32,665 bases of DNA from an uncultured Bacteroidota bacterium (GTDB lineage Bacteria; Bacteroidota; Bacteroidia; Flavobacteriales; Flavobacteriaceae): the NCBI GenBank assembly GCA_902511755.1, contig CABXGL010000015.1:1-32665 (forward strand). The letters run 5' to 3'. Positions within the stretch are counted from its first letter, which is position 1, and each line of letters starts with the position of its first letter. Shown here piece after piece: positions 1 to 8,697 of the stretch. Below the pieces are notes generated by a model. That model saw only the letters and a program-made list of their open reading frames with translations. It ran no database searches and was not told the DNA's origin. A program made the translations under genes and the position numbers.

Positions 1-2
1 GA

Positions 3-194
3 ATTAAAAAATATAGAGGAACTATTAATGGAAAATGGGTTTTATTTGAATATGAATACAAGAGAGATGAAATATTCTATGAATTTGACAAATATTACAT
101 TAATAATACAAAAAATGAAGTCGAAATAAGCGTAGAAGATATGGTGGGAAATATTTCAATATATAAAAGTGTTTTTTACAGAAAATCTAATTAG
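3..194 (+). CDS. C-terminal end of an unrecognised protein (5' truncated by window edge)
   Basis: Reading frame 3 is open from the window edge to a TAG at 192-194, giving about 63 residues. The peptide is rich in aromatic and charged residues (it contains GKWVLFEYEYKRD and ends FYRKSN). That composition looks like real protein, whereas frame 1 over the same bases gives a short, low-complexity peptide and frame 2 stops at once. The stop lies 8 bp inside the 3' end of the convergent cysteine desulfurase gene, so the two genes overlap tail to tail. I recognise no family. The alternating aromatic/charged pattern suggests beta strands, but this is only an impression. The real start lies outside the window. 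Confidence 0.6.
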   Translation: MKKYRGTINGKWVLFEYEYKRDEIFYEFDKYYINNTKNEVEISVEDMVGNISIYKSVFYRKSN

Positions 195-1338
195 ATTCTA
201 TAAAATCTTTCAAAGTATCTATCACTAAATCAACCTCTTCAATAGTATTATATTTTGAAAAAGAGAATCTAATAGATGGTTTTTCTAAATCTTTCGGATC
301 CAGAATTTGATTTAAAACATGAGAACCTTTTGAACTTCCTGATTGGCAAGCACTTCCCCTAGAACATGCAATTCCTTTTAGATCTAGATTAAATTCAAGT
401 AAAACAGATTTTTCTTTTTTTACTGGTAAGCAAACATTTAAAACTGTATAAGTGTTAGAATTTGTATCATCGCAGCTTGCATTAAATTTTATATTAGCAA
501 TGTCTTTTTTTGCTTTATTAATAAAATGATTTTTTAATCCTAAAATATGCTCTTTATCTTTCTTTAAATTTTCATATGCTAATAAAAAAGCTGTTTCCAT
601 TCCAGAAATATTATGAACAGATTCTGTTCCTGCCCTTAAACCTCTTTCTTGACTTCCTCCTATTACAAGAGGCTCAATATTAAGTTCTTTATTAACATAT
701 AAAAATCCTATTCCTTTAGGACCATGAAATTTATGCGCAGAACCTACAATAAAATCTATATTTATATCTGATAAATCAATCTTATATCTTCCAATAGATT
801 GGACTGTATCAGAATGAAAAATTGCATTATGTTGTTTACATATATTACCAACTCTTTTAATATCTAAAATTGAACCTATTTCATTATTAACATGCATTAA
901 GCTAACTAGTTTTCTAGATTTGTTTGATTCTAAAATTTGTTCCAAATCCTTATAATCTACAGATCCATTTGGATCTATATTAACATAAATAATATTAATA
1001 GAATATGTTTTTTCTAAATATTTAGCAACATTTAAAACTGCATGGTGCTCTACTTTAGAAGTAATAATTGTTTCAATTTTTAAATCTCTAACTGCAGATA
1101 CTAAAACCATGTTATCTGACTCAGTTCCACCAGAAGTAAAGAATATCTCAGTAGATGAAACACCGAATTCTTTTGCGATCGATTTTCTTGCCTTCTCAAC
1201 TATTGTCCTTGAAGCCCTGCCAAAGCTATGGGAGGAAGATGGATTCCCATAATTTTCTTTCATTACATGATTGATAGTTGTTAAAACAGAAGGATCTATT
1301 TTAGTAGTTGCAGCATTATCAAAATATATTTTTTTCAT
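187..1338 (-). CDS. Cysteine desulfurase (NifS/IscS family)
   Basis: PLP enzyme that removes sulfur from cysteine to give alanine and an enzyme persulfide, feeding Fe-S cluster assembly and tRNA thiolation. The 383-aa length is normal. Visible signatures are YFDNAATT at the N-terminus, the SGGTESDN cofactor loop (69-76), the conserved His99 in VEHHA, Asp177 in HSDTVQ, the Schiff-base lysine K203 in SAHKFHGPKG, and the catalytic cysteine C331 in SRGSACQSGS. The ATG lies 2 bp after the rocD stop, so it is almost certainly the second gene of a two-gene unit. No iscU, sufE or suf gene is adjacent. Its partners are therefore unclear, although mnmA, a known sulfur acceptor enzyme, is elsewhere in this window. 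Whether it is orthologous to IscS or to NifS cannot be settled from sequence alone. Confidence 0.93.
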   Translation of the reverse strand: MKKIYFDNAATTKIDPSVLTTINHVMKENYGNPSSSHSFGRASRTIVEKARKSIAKEFGVSSTEIFFTSGGTESDNMVLVSAVRDLKIETIITSKVEHHAVLNVAKYLEKTYSINIIYVNIDPNGSVDYKDLEQILESNKSRKLVSLMHVNNEIGSILDIKRVGNICKQHNAIFHSDTVQSIGRYKIDLSDINIDFIVGSAHKFHGPKGIGFLYVNKELNIEPLVIGGSQERGLRAGTESVHNISGMETAFLLAYENLKKDKEHILGLKNHFINKAKKDIANIKFNASCDDTNSNTYTVLNVCLPVKKEKSVLLEFNLDLKGIACSRGSACQSGSSKGSHVLNQILDPKDLEKPSIRFSFSKYNTIEEVDLVIDTLKDFIESN

Positions 1339-1340
1339 TA

Positions 1341-2570
1341 TTATTCGAAATCTTTGATTGAATTAATAATTATATTAATGGCATTAGTCATTTCATTTTC
1401 AGAAATAGTCAATGGTGGAGCAAATCTAATTATATTTCCGTGAGTAGGCTTAGCTAATAAACCATTTTCTTTTAGTTTTAAACATATATTCCAGGCTGTT
1501 TCACTTTCTTTATCATCATTAATAACAATCGCATTAAGTAATCCTTTTCCTCTAATTAATTTAACAATATTACTCTTCTTTATATATTCATTTATTTTTT
1601 TTCTAAAATGTATACCCATTAGTTCGGCATTATTACATAAATTCTCATCCTTAATAACTTTTAAAGCTGCTATGGCAACTTTACATCCCAATGGATTGCC
1701 GCCAAAAGTAGATCCATGTTCTCCAGGTTTTATAGTCAACATAATTTCATCGGAGGATAAAACTGCTGAAACTGGTAAGACACCGCCAGAAAGAGCTTTT
1801 CCTAAAATAAGTATATCTGGCGTAAAACCGTGATGGTCACAACATAAAAGTTTTCCTGTTCTACCAATTCCAGTTTGAACTTCATCTGCTATAAATAATA
1901 CATTTGATTTTTTACAAAGTTTATAAGCATCATATAAATAATTTTCATCAGGAACAACAACACCAGCTTCCCCCTGAATAGGCTCTACCATAAAAGCAGC
2001 AACATTTGGATCTTTAAGTGCTAGCTCTAAACTATTTATATCATTGTAAGGTATAATTTCATATCCTGGCATATAGGGACCAAAATCATTTCTACTTAAG
2101 GGATCATTTGAAGAAGAAATAGCTGCCAAAGTTCTTCCCCAGAAATTACCACTAACAAAAATAATTTTTGCTTTATTTTGTTCAATTCCCTTGACCTGGT
2201 ATCCCCATTTTCTTGCTAATTTGACCGCCGTCTCTCCACCCTCTACTCCTGTATTCATCGGCAGTAATCTATCATATCCAAAATAATTTGTTACATATTT
2301 TTCATAGTCTCCTAAAACATCATTATAAAATGCTCTAGAAGTTAGAGTCAAAATAGAAGATTGATCTAATAATGCTTTTGTAATTTTAGGATGACAATGT
2401 CCTTGATTAACCGCAGAATAAGCAGATAAGAAATCATAATATTTATTTCCTTCAACATCCCAAACGTAAATGCCTTCTCCCTTATTTAAAACTACTGGCA
2501 AAGGGTGATAATTATGAGCTCCAAATTTATCTTCTATATCAATATAATTTTGTGATAATGATTTATTCAT
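1341..2570 (-). CDS. rocD: Ornithine--oxo-acid aminotransferase
   Basis: Class III PLP aminotransferase that moves the delta-amino group of ornithine to 2-oxoglutarate, giving glutamate semialdehyde (pyrroline-5-carboxylate) and glutamate and linking arginine and proline metabolism. The 409-aa length is typical. Visible features are an N-terminal [12 protein letters not shown] segment characteristic of ornithine aminotransferases, the phosphate loop TGVEGGE (107-113), NFWGR (142-146), Asp229 in IADEVQTG, and the PLP lysine K258 in [19 protein letters not shown] follows. It is the first gene of a unit with cysteine desulfurase. Upstream is a 110-bp divergent gap facing an RNA methyltransferase gene. 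The start is ATG at 2570. Other class III transaminases (acetylornithine, 4-aminobutyrate) are less likely because of the N-terminal motif. Confidence 0.9.
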   Translation of the reverse strand: MNKSLSQNYIDIEDKFGAHNYHPLPVVLNKGEGIYVWDVEGNKYYDFLSAYSAVNQGHCHPKITKALLDQSSILTLTSRAFYNDVLGDYEKYVTNYFGYDRLLPMNTGVEGGETAVKLARKWGYQVKGIEQNKAKIIFVSGNFWGRTLAAISSSNDPLSRNDFGPYMPGYEIIPYNDINSLELALKDPNVAAFMVEPIQGEAGVVVPDENYLYDAYKLCKKSNVLFIADEVQTGIGRTGKLLCCDHHGFTPDILILGKALSGGVLPVSAVLSSDEIMLTIKPGEHGSTFGGNPLGCKVAIAALKVIKDENLCNNAELMGIHFRKKINEYIKKSNIVKLIRGKGLLNAIVINDDKESETAWNICLKLKENGLLAKPTHGNIIRFAPPLTISENEMTNAINIIINSIKDFE

Positions 2571-2623
2571 TTAAATATTTATTTTTTTAAAATTAGGATA
2601 CTTAATTAAACTAGACAATTTAA

Positions 2624-2643
2624 ATGTAAAATACATGTAAAAT
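2624..2643. repeat. Phased direct repeat ATGTAAAAT x2 in the divergent rocD/RNA methyltransferase gap
   Basis: ATGTAAAAT occurs at 2624-2632 and again at 2635-2643, so the copies start 11 bp apart, about one helical turn. The overlapping sequence also reads as inverted half-sites: ATGTA-AAA-TACAT at 2624-2636, and the 8-bp palindrome TACATGTA at 2632-2639. It sits midway between two divergent start codons, as an operator would. No regulator is identified. Confidence 0.4.
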
Positions 2644-2656
2644 TCTTGATTTTAAT

Positions 2657-2664
2657 TAGATTTG
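2657..2664 (+). promoter_or_regulatory. Putative -7 element (TAGATTTG) for the RNA methyltransferase gene
   Basis: TAGATTTG matches the Bacteroidota primary-sigma -7 consensus TAnnTTTG exactly and lies 16 bp before the TTG start at 2681. Transcription would start near 2670, leaving a leader of about 10 nt. I see no convincing -33 TTG at the expected spacing. Confidence 0.45.
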
Positions 2665-2680
2665 AATTCAAAATGATATA

Positions 2681-3466
2681 TTGAAATACATAGAGAGTAA
2701 AAACAATGATATTTTTAAAAATATCAAAAGACTACTTTTAAAACCTAAAAACAGAAAAAAATCTAAAAAATTTGTTGTAGAAGGTTTAAAAGAAATTATG
2801 CTTTGTTTAGAATCTAATTATAATTTGATTGAATTATTTGTTTGTTCTGAAATTCATAATAAAAAGCATGATGATTTATATGTCAAATATAAGACAACTA
2901 ACCTGTCTAAAAATCTCTATAAAGAATTGTCATATAAAGAAAAAGGAGATGGTTTTTTAGCTATATTTCATTCAAAAGAATTCAATTTAAATCAATTAAT
3001 TCTTACAGAAAATCCTTTTATACTAGTTGTAGAATCCCCAGAAAAGCCAGGTAATATTGGAGCTATTTTAAGAACAGCAGATGCAGCTGGAATTGATGCT
3101 GTTATCATTGCTAATCCAAAAACAGAAATATACAACCCAAATATTATTCGATCCAGTCTCGGGAGTATTTTTTCATCTCAAATAGGTATAGGAAAGACAA
3201 AAGAAGTAATAGAGTTTTTAAAAAAAAATAAAATCAAAATTATCTCGACTTTAATAAAAAACAGTGTTGATTATAGTACAGTTAAATTTACTGGACCATG
3301 TGCAATAATTGTAGGTACAGAGTCCTCCACACTTTCAGATGATTGGATAAATATTTCAGATGAATTAATTAATATTCCAATGAAAGGAAAAATGGATTCA
3401 TTAAATTTATCAGTTACTGCAGCAATAGTTATATTTGAAGCTTTAAAACAAAGAAATGCAAATTAA
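2681..3466 (+). CDS. SpoU/TrmH-family tRNA/rRNA 2'-O-methyltransferase
   Basis: SAM-dependent 2'-O-ribose methyltransferase of the SPOUT superfamily. The 261-aa protein has an N-terminal substrate-binding region (about 1-100) and a C-terminal knotted domain with the three family motifs: PGNIGAILRTADAAG (123-137, with the conserved Asn125 and Arg131), IVGTESSTLS (210-219), and IPMKGKMDSLNLSVTAA (232-248). Domain order resembles RlmB and similar rRNA enzymes more than the short TrmL type, but the target nucleotide cannot be read from sequence. The start is TTG at 2681: the frame has no ATG between that codon and an upstream TGA at 2663. The last 11 bp overlap the start of the M48 protease gene, suggesting co-transcription. 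Confidence 0.88.
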   Translation: MKYIESKNNDIFKNIKRLLLKPKNRKKSKKFVVEGLKEIMLCLESNYNLIELFVCSEIHNKKHDDLYVKYKTTNLSKNLYKELSYKEKGDGFLAIFHSKEFNLNQLILTENPFILVVESPEKPGNIGAILRTADAAGIDAVIIANPKTEIYNPNIIRSSLGSIFSSQIGIGKTKEVIEFLKKNKIKIISTLIKNSVDYSTVKFTGPCAIIVGTESSTLSDDWINISDELINIPMKGKMDSLNLSVTAAIVIFEALKQRNAN

Positions 3467-4688
3467 TCCTGAATCTGTTTTTATCTTACTTATTGCTGTA
3501 ATAATTTTCAATTTTTTTAAAGATATCTTTCTTGATTATTTAAATTCAAAGAACTTTGACAATAAAATTCCTGCAATAATTTCTGATGTTTATAATCATG
3601 AAAAGTATTTAAAATCTCAAGAATACAAGAAAAGTCAGTATCAGTTTTCAAAATATTCAAAAATATATAGTCTAATTATTATTCTATGTTTTTTTTATTT
3701 TGACGGATTTATAATACTTGATAACTTTTGTAGGGATTTATTTGAATCTCCAATTTTAATTAGTCTATCATTTTTTGGAATAATATTCTTTGGAAATGAA
3801 TTATTAAGCTTACCATTTTCTATTTTTTTCACATTCGTTATTGAAGAGAAGTTTGGATTTAATAAGACTACAATTCAAACATATATTTTTGACAAACTAA
3901 AATCGTGGATATTGACTATATTATTTGGTGGAGGTATACTAGGTTTTATTATTTTACAAGAACAACTAATTGGTGTTAATTTTTGGATTGTTGCATGGAT
4001 TTTTATTACAGGACTTTCTATTATTTTAAATGGATTCTATGCACAAATAATAGTTCCCCTATTTAATAAACAAACTAAACTAGAGGATGGAAAACTTAGA
4101 TCAGAAATAGAAAAATATTCTAGTAAAGTTGGATTTGATTTAAGTAATATTTTTGTAATAGATGGATCTAAAAGGTCTACAAAAGCAAATGCCTATTTTT
4201 CAGGATTTGGAAAACAAAAAAGAGTTACATTATATGACACCCTAATCAATAAATTAAATATAAAGCAAATTGTTGCAGTTGTTGCACATGAAATAGGTCA
4301 CTATAAAAAAAATCACATTATTTATAATTTGTTTTTCTCAATTATACAAACTGGAATTATGCTTTATATTCTTTCCTTATTTATATCTATTCCAATTTTT
4401 TCTGAATCATTAGGAATTGAAATACAAAGTTTTCATATAGGTCTTATTTGCTTTTCAATTTTATTCACTCCATTCTCAGAAATAATCTCTTTAATTTTTA
4501 ATTTATTTTCTAGAAAATTTGAATATGAAGCTGATGAGTTTGCTAAAAAAACATATAATGGAAAATATTTAATTGAAGCTCTTAAAATTTTATCAAAAGA
4601 TAGTTTAAGCAATTTGACTCCACATCCAAAATATGTTTGGTGGCATTATTCACACCCTACTCTATTTCAAAGAGTAGTTAGATTATAA
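3456..4688 (+). CDS. M48 family (Ste24-like) integral membrane zinc metalloprotease
   Basis: Membrane-embedded zinc endopeptidase related to CAAX prenyl protease 1. In bacteria, which lack CAAX prenylation, it is expected to act in membrane protein turnover. The 410-aa length matches the family. Several hydrophobic spans are visible (about 8-26, 70-90, 100-128, 150-170, 176-200, 290-315 and 325-350). The zinc site is complete: HEIGH with H278, E279 and H282, and the third ligand E356 in SRKFEYEADEFA. The family motif NAYFSGFGKQKR (245-256) and the terminal HYSHPTLFQRV (397-407) are also present. It overlaps the preceding methyltransferase gene by 11 bp. The ATG is at 3456. No native substrate can be inferred. 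Confidence 0.9.
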   Translation: MQINPESVFILLIAVIIFNFFKDIFLDYLNSKNFDNKIPAIISDVYNHEKYLKSQEYKKSQYQFSKYSKIYSLIIILCFFYFDGFIILDNFCRDLFESPILISLSFFGIIFFGNELLSLPFSIFFTFVIEEKFGFNKTTIQTYIFDKLKSWILTILFGGGILGFIILQEQLIGVNFWIVAWIFITGLSIILNGFYAQIIVPLFNKQTKLEDGKLRSEIEKYSSKVGFDLSNIFVIDGSKRSTKANAYFSGFGKQKRVTLYDTLINKLNIKQIVAVVAHEIGHYKKNHIIYNLFFSIIQTGIMLYILSLFISIPIFSESLGIEIQSFHIGLICFSILFTPFSEIISLIFNLFSRKFEYEADEFAKKTYNGKYLIEALKILSKDSLSNLTPHPKYVWWHYSHPTLFQRVVRL

Positions 4689-4728
4689 ATCATAATATAA
4701 TATTGTTTTTTTTAAGTATTTTTAATAG

Positions 4729-6933
4729 ATGATCTTAACAGATGCTGTAAAGGAAAATAATTTGATAGCTAAGGAGTATAAAGAATTACTAAAAATTAGT
4801 TATCAATCTCTTAATACTGAAGACAGAAAACTTATAAGATTAGCATTCAACACTTCCGTTGATGCACATAAGAATCAAAGAAGGAAATCAGGAGAACCTT
4901 ACGTTTTTCATCCAATAGCTGTAGCAAAAATTGTTGCATCAAAGATAGGTTTGGATGCTACTTGTATTGCAGCAGCATTGCTTCATGATGTAATTGAAGA
5001 CACAGAATATAATGAATCTCGAATTCAAAAACTATTTGGTAAAACAATTTCTAAAATTGTAATAGGATTAACTAAAATATCTAAACTAAAAAAAGAAAAA
5101 GACATTTCTCTACAAGCTGAAAATTTTAGAAAAATGCTATTAACTCTTAATGATGATGTTAGAGTAATTCTCATTAAAATTGCAGATAGATTACACAATA
5201 TGCAAACATTAGAAGTATTGTCTTCTGAAAAACAAATAAAAATTGCTTCTGAGACATTATATATATATTCTCCTATTGCACATAGAATTGGTCTTTATGA
5301 TGTTAAATCTGAACTAGAAGATTTAGGATTAAAATATACTGAACCTGAAATGTTCAATGAAATCAAAAATAAAATTGAAGAATCAAAAGATGATCAAGAT
5401 AAATATATAAGAAATTTTTCCAGAAGAATAAGTGAAAAATTAAAAAAAGAAGATCTATCAATTAAAATAAGCGGAAGACCCAAATCAATTTTTTCAATTA
5501 GAAATAAAATTGTTAAAAAAAATATTTCATTTGAAGAAGTTTATGACAAATTTGCTATAAGAATTGTATATAAAGCTAAACCTGAAATAGAAAAATTCAT
5601 AGCTTGGAAAATATACTCAATTATAACAGATTATTACACTCCAAACCCACTTCGACTTAGGGATTGGATTACATCTCCAAGATCTAATGGTTATGAAGCG
5701 CTGCATATAACAGTTGTTGGCCCAGGATCTAAATGGGTAGAGGTCCAAATAAGATCTGAAAGAATGCATGAAATTGCTGAAAAAGGCTATGCTGCACATT
5801 TTATGTATAAACAAGGAAAGCAAAATGAAAATGGACTTGAAGATTGGTTAAATAGATTAAAAGAAGTTCTTGAAAATTCTGAAACAAGTGCATTAGATTT
5901 TGTTGAGGATTTTAAATTAAATTTATATTCTACAGAAATTTTTGTATTTACTCCAGCTGGAGAATTAAAATCCTTACCAACAGGATCAAGTGCATTAGAT
6001 TTTGCTTTTAGTGTCCACACTGGATTAGGCTTAAAAACTAGGGGAATAAAAGTAAATGGGAAAATAGTTCCTCTAAGCTATGAGCTTAAAAGTGGAGATC
6101 AAATTGAAATAATTAAATCTGAAAATACCAAACCATCAGCTAACTGGTTAGATTATGTAAAAACCTCAAGAGCAAAATCAAAAATAAGAACAGCATTAAA
6201 AGAAGAAAAAAAGTTACTTGCGGAAGATGGAAAAGAAATTTTAAGAAGAAAACTAAAACAATTGAAAATTAATTTTAATGAAAAAAATGTTCATAACCTG
6301 GCTAATTATTTTAATTTAAGAACTAGCCTAGATTTATTTTATAGAGTTGGAATTGGAAAAATAGACAATATATCATTAAAAAAATTTGCTGCTTTAAACA
6401 AAAATAAACTTCTTAATTATTTAAGAAAGAAAATTTCAAAAAAAAACAGTGAAATAAGTCATATCGAGAAAGAAATAAAAAATAATTTTGATCAAATTGT
6501 ATTTACAAATGAAGAGGAAAGCTTAGATTATACTTTAGCAAAATGCTGCAATCCAATACCAGGAGATACTGTATTTGGATTTTTAACAGTTCAAGAAGGT
6601 ATTAAAGTCCATAAAAAAACATGCCCCAACTCAATAAGTCTACAATCTAAATTTGCATATAGAATTGTAAAAGCAAAATGGATTGATTCAACTCAACAAG
6701 ATTTTAGCTCAATAATAAAAATATCAGGAATTGATAACATTGGGATTGTTAGTGAAATTACCCAAATTATTTCCAACAACTTAAATATTAATATGAAAAA
6801 AATGAGTTTTGATACGATTGAGAATACATTTGCTGGTACAATAAAATTAAAAGTTAAAAACAAAAATATCTTAAATAAACTTATAGAAAAATTAAAAAAA
6901 ATTAATGGCATTGAAAAGGTTAATAGAGAATAG
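4729..6933 (+). CDS. rel: Bifunctional (p)ppGpp synthetase/hydrolase (RSH family)
   Basis: Stringent-response enzyme that makes (p)ppGpp from GTP/GDP and ATP and also hydrolyses it. Domain order over 734 aa is HD hydrolase (about 35-190), synthetase (about 245-360), TGS (about 400-465), a helical/zinc-finger-like region including KCCNPIPGD near 605, and a C-terminal ACT domain (about 655-734). The hydrolase site looks intact, with H61 and the HD pair H86-D87 in LLHDVIEDT. The synthetase has GRPKSIFSIRNK (249-260) and RLRDWITSPRSNGYEALH (309-326). RLRD corresponds to the RxKD motif of bifunctional RSH enzymes and not to the ExDD of synthetase-only RelA. It is followed after 33 bp by the Fur-like gene on the same strand and begins a probable long transcription unit. 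Confidence 0.95.
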   Translation: MILTDAVKENNLIAKEYKELLKISYQSLNTEDRKLIRLAFNTSVDAHKNQRRKSGEPYVFHPIAVAKIVASKIGLDATCIAAALLHDVIEDTEYNESRIQKLFGKTISKIVIGLTKISKLKKEKDISLQAENFRKMLLTLNDDVRVILIKIADRLHNMQTLEVLSSEKQIKIASETLYIYSPIAHRIGLYDVKSELEDLGLKYTEPEMFNEIKNKIEESKDDQDKYIRNFSRRISEKLKKEDLSIKISGRPKSIFSIRNKIVKKNISFEEVYDKFAIRIVYKAKPEIEKFIAWKIYSIITDYYTPNPLRLRDWITSPRSNGYEALHITVVGPGSKWVEVQIRSERMHEIAEKGYAAHFMYKQGKQNENGLEDWLNRLKEVLENSETSALDFVEDFKLNLYSTEIFVFTPAGELKSLPTGSSALDFAFSVHTGLGLKTRGIKVNGKIVPLSYELKSGDQIEIIKSENTKPSANWLDYVKTSRAKSKIRTALKEEKKLLAEDGKEILRRKLKQLKINFNEKNVHNLANYFNLRTSLDLFYRVGIGKIDNISLKKFAALNKNKLLNYLRKKISKKNSEISHIEKEIKNNFDQIVFTNEEESLDYTLAKCCNPIPGDTVFGFLTVQEGIKVHKKTCPNSISLQSKFAYRIVKAKWIDSTQQDFSSIIKISGIDNIGIVSEITQIISNNLNINMKKMSFDTIENTFAGTIKLKVKNKNILNKLIEKLKKINGIEKVNRE

Positions 6934-6966
6934 TAATAACATCAATTTTTAATTTATTTTTACATT

Positions 6967-7407
6967 ATGGAAAAAAGAACAAATCAAGAAATTGTAAAAG
7001 ATGTATTTACTAAGTTTTTAGAAAACAATACACATAGAAAAACTCCAGAAAGATTCGCAATTTTACAAGAAATATATAACTCATCTGACCATTTTGATAT
7101 CGAATTGCTCTATTCTAAAATGAAAAACAAGAACTACAGAGTTAGTAGAGCTACTCTTTACAATACAATTGAACTTTTATTAGACTGTAAACTTGTTAGA
7201 AAACACCAATTTGGCACAGCACAAGCACAATATGAAAAATCTTACTTTGACCATCAACATGATCATATTATTTTAACTGACTCTGGTGAAGTCAAAGAAT
7301 TTTGTGATCCTAGAATTCAAACAATCAAAAAAAATATAGAAGAAATATTTGGAATAGAAATTCATAACCATTCCCTTTATTTTTATGCAATTTCAAAAAA
7401 AAAATAA
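6967..7407 (+). CDS. Fur-family transcriptional regulator lacking the CxxC zinc cysteines
   Basis: A 146-aa metal-dependent repressor of the Fur superfamily. The winged-helix domain spans about 20-85, with the recognition-helix signature [16 protein letters not shown] (57-72). The dimerisation/metal domain follows and holds the His-rich segment [19 protein letters not shown] (95-112, H96, H98 and H100), equivalent to the HHDHxxCxxCG region of classical Fur. The usual CxxC is replaced by ILTDSG, and the only cysteines are C74 and C113, so the structural zinc site of typical Fur is absent. Metal specificity (iron, zinc, manganese or peroxide sensing) cannot be assigned. It lies between rel and purA, with 10 bp before purA, so the regulator and purA are likely co-transcribed. 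Confidence 0.88.
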   Translation: MEKRTNQEIVKDVFTKFLENNTHRKTPERFAILQEIYNSSDHFDIELLYSKMKNKNYRVSRATLYNTIELLLDCKLVRKHQFGTAQAQYEKSYFDHQHDHIILTDSGEVKEFCDPRIQTIKKNIEEIFGIEIHNHSLYFYAISKKK

Positions 7408-7417
7408 ATAGAATTAT

Positions 7418-8689
7418 ATGAAGATTGATTTATTACTCGGATTACAATGGGGAGATGAAGGAAAAGGTAAAATTGTAGATGTATTAACTAAAAATTATGA
7501 TGTTATTGCAAGATTTCAAGGTGGTCCAAATGCTGGACACACACTTGAATTTGATGGAATTAAACATGTTTTACATACTATTCCTTCTGGTATTTTTCAC
7601 AAAAATTCAATGAATTTAATTGGCAATGGGGTTGTAATAGATCCTGTTATCTTCCAAAAAGAAATTGAAAATTTAGAACCTTATAATATTGATTTTAAAT
7701 CAAAATTGTGTGTTTCACGAAAAGCACACCTTATTTTACCCACACATAGATTACTTGATGCAGCATCTGAACTTTCTAAAGGAAAATCTAAAATTGGTTC
7801 AACTTTAAAAGGAATTGGTCCAACTTATATGGATAAAACTGGAAGAAATGGTATTAGGGTTGGAGATGTCGAACTTGATGGTTGGTTAGATAAATATAGA
7901 AAACTAGCTAATAAACATGAGCTCTTAATAAAAAATTTAAATGTAAATCTCCAATACAACCTTGGTGAATTAGAATATGATTTCTTTAATGCAATTGAAA
8001 AATTAAAAAATATTCCATTTATAGATAGTGAAAACTTTATATTTAATGAATTAGATAATAATAAAACAATTTTAGCAGAAGGTGCACAAGGGTCACTATT
8101 AGATATAGATTTTGGAACTTATCCTTTTGTTACCTCATCAAATACCACTGCTGCGGGAGCTTGTACTGGACTTGGAGTTCCACCAAACAAAATTAAAGAT
8201 GTCTTTGGAATTTTTAAAGCATATACCACAAGAGTTGGTAGCGGACCCTTTCCTACAGAATTATTTGATGAATATGGTAAGAAAATGGCAAAAGTTGGTA
8301 ATGAATTTGGAGCTACAACTGGAAGACCAAGAAGATGTGGATGGTTAGATCTTGTTGCATTAAAATATGCTGTAAAAATTAACGGTGTAACAAGTCTGAT
8401 GATGATGAAAGGAGATGTTTTGTCTGGTTTTAAAAAAATAAAAGTATGTACAGAATATCAATATAAAGGAAAGTCAATTAAACATTTTCCTTTTTCTTTA
8501 AACAATGTTGAGATAAAACCTATCTATTTAGAATTTAAAGGATGGAAAGAGGATATAAGTAAGCTCACAGATGAAGATTCCCTTCCAAAATCATTTCTAG
8601 AATATGTTAGCTATTTAGAAAAAGAATTAAAAGTTCCTATTTCTATAATTTCAGTTGGACCGGATAGAACTCAAACTATAATTCGTTAA
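7418..8689 (+). CDS. purA: Adenylosuccinate synthetase
   Basis: Catalyses the GTP-dependent joining of IMP and aspartate to adenylosuccinate, the first committed step to AMP. The 423-aa length is normal. Hallmarks are the N-terminal GLQWGDEGKGKIVD active-site loop, GGPNAGHTLEF, IGNGVVIDP, the IMP-binding STLKGIGPTYMDKTGR, LAEGAQGSLLDIDFGTYPFVT with SSNTTAAG, and the C-terminal TTGRPRRCGWLDL. No key residue appears missing. It starts 10 bp after the Fur-like gene and ends 8 bp before the OstA-like gene. Placing a GTP-consuming purine enzyme downstream of the (p)ppGpp synthetase is suggestive, since PurA is a known (p)ppGpp target in some bacteria, but linkage here is inferred only from position. 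Confidence 0.97.
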   Translation: MKIDLLLGLQWGDEGKGKIVDVLTKNYDVIARFQGGPNAGHTLEFDGIKHVLHTIPSGIFHKNSMNLIGNGVVIDPVIFQKEIENLEPYNIDFKSKLCVSRKAHLILPTHRLLDAASELSKGKSKIGSTLKGIGPTYMDKTGRNGIRVGDVELDGWLDKYRKLANKHELLIKNLNVNLQYNLGELEYDFFNAIEKLKNIPFIDSENFIFNELDNNKTILAEGAQGSLLDIDFGTYPFVTSSNTTAAGACTGLGVPPNKIKDVFGIFKAYTTRVGSGPFPTELFDEYGKKMAKVGNEFGATTGRPRRCGWLDLVALKYAVKINGVTSLMMMKGDVLSGFKKIKVCTEYQYKGKSIKHFPFSLNNVEIKPIYLEFKGWKEDISKLTDEDSLPKSFLEYVSYLEKELKVPISIISVGPDRTQTIIR

Positions 8690-8697
8690 TTTATAAA

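Noticed and set aside
8112-8348. 78-aa plus-strand frame inside purA, and similar short frames inside rel, cca, dapD, sucC, yidC and lysA
   Set aside because: All lie wholly within strongly supported genes, lack family motifs and have no start context of their own.
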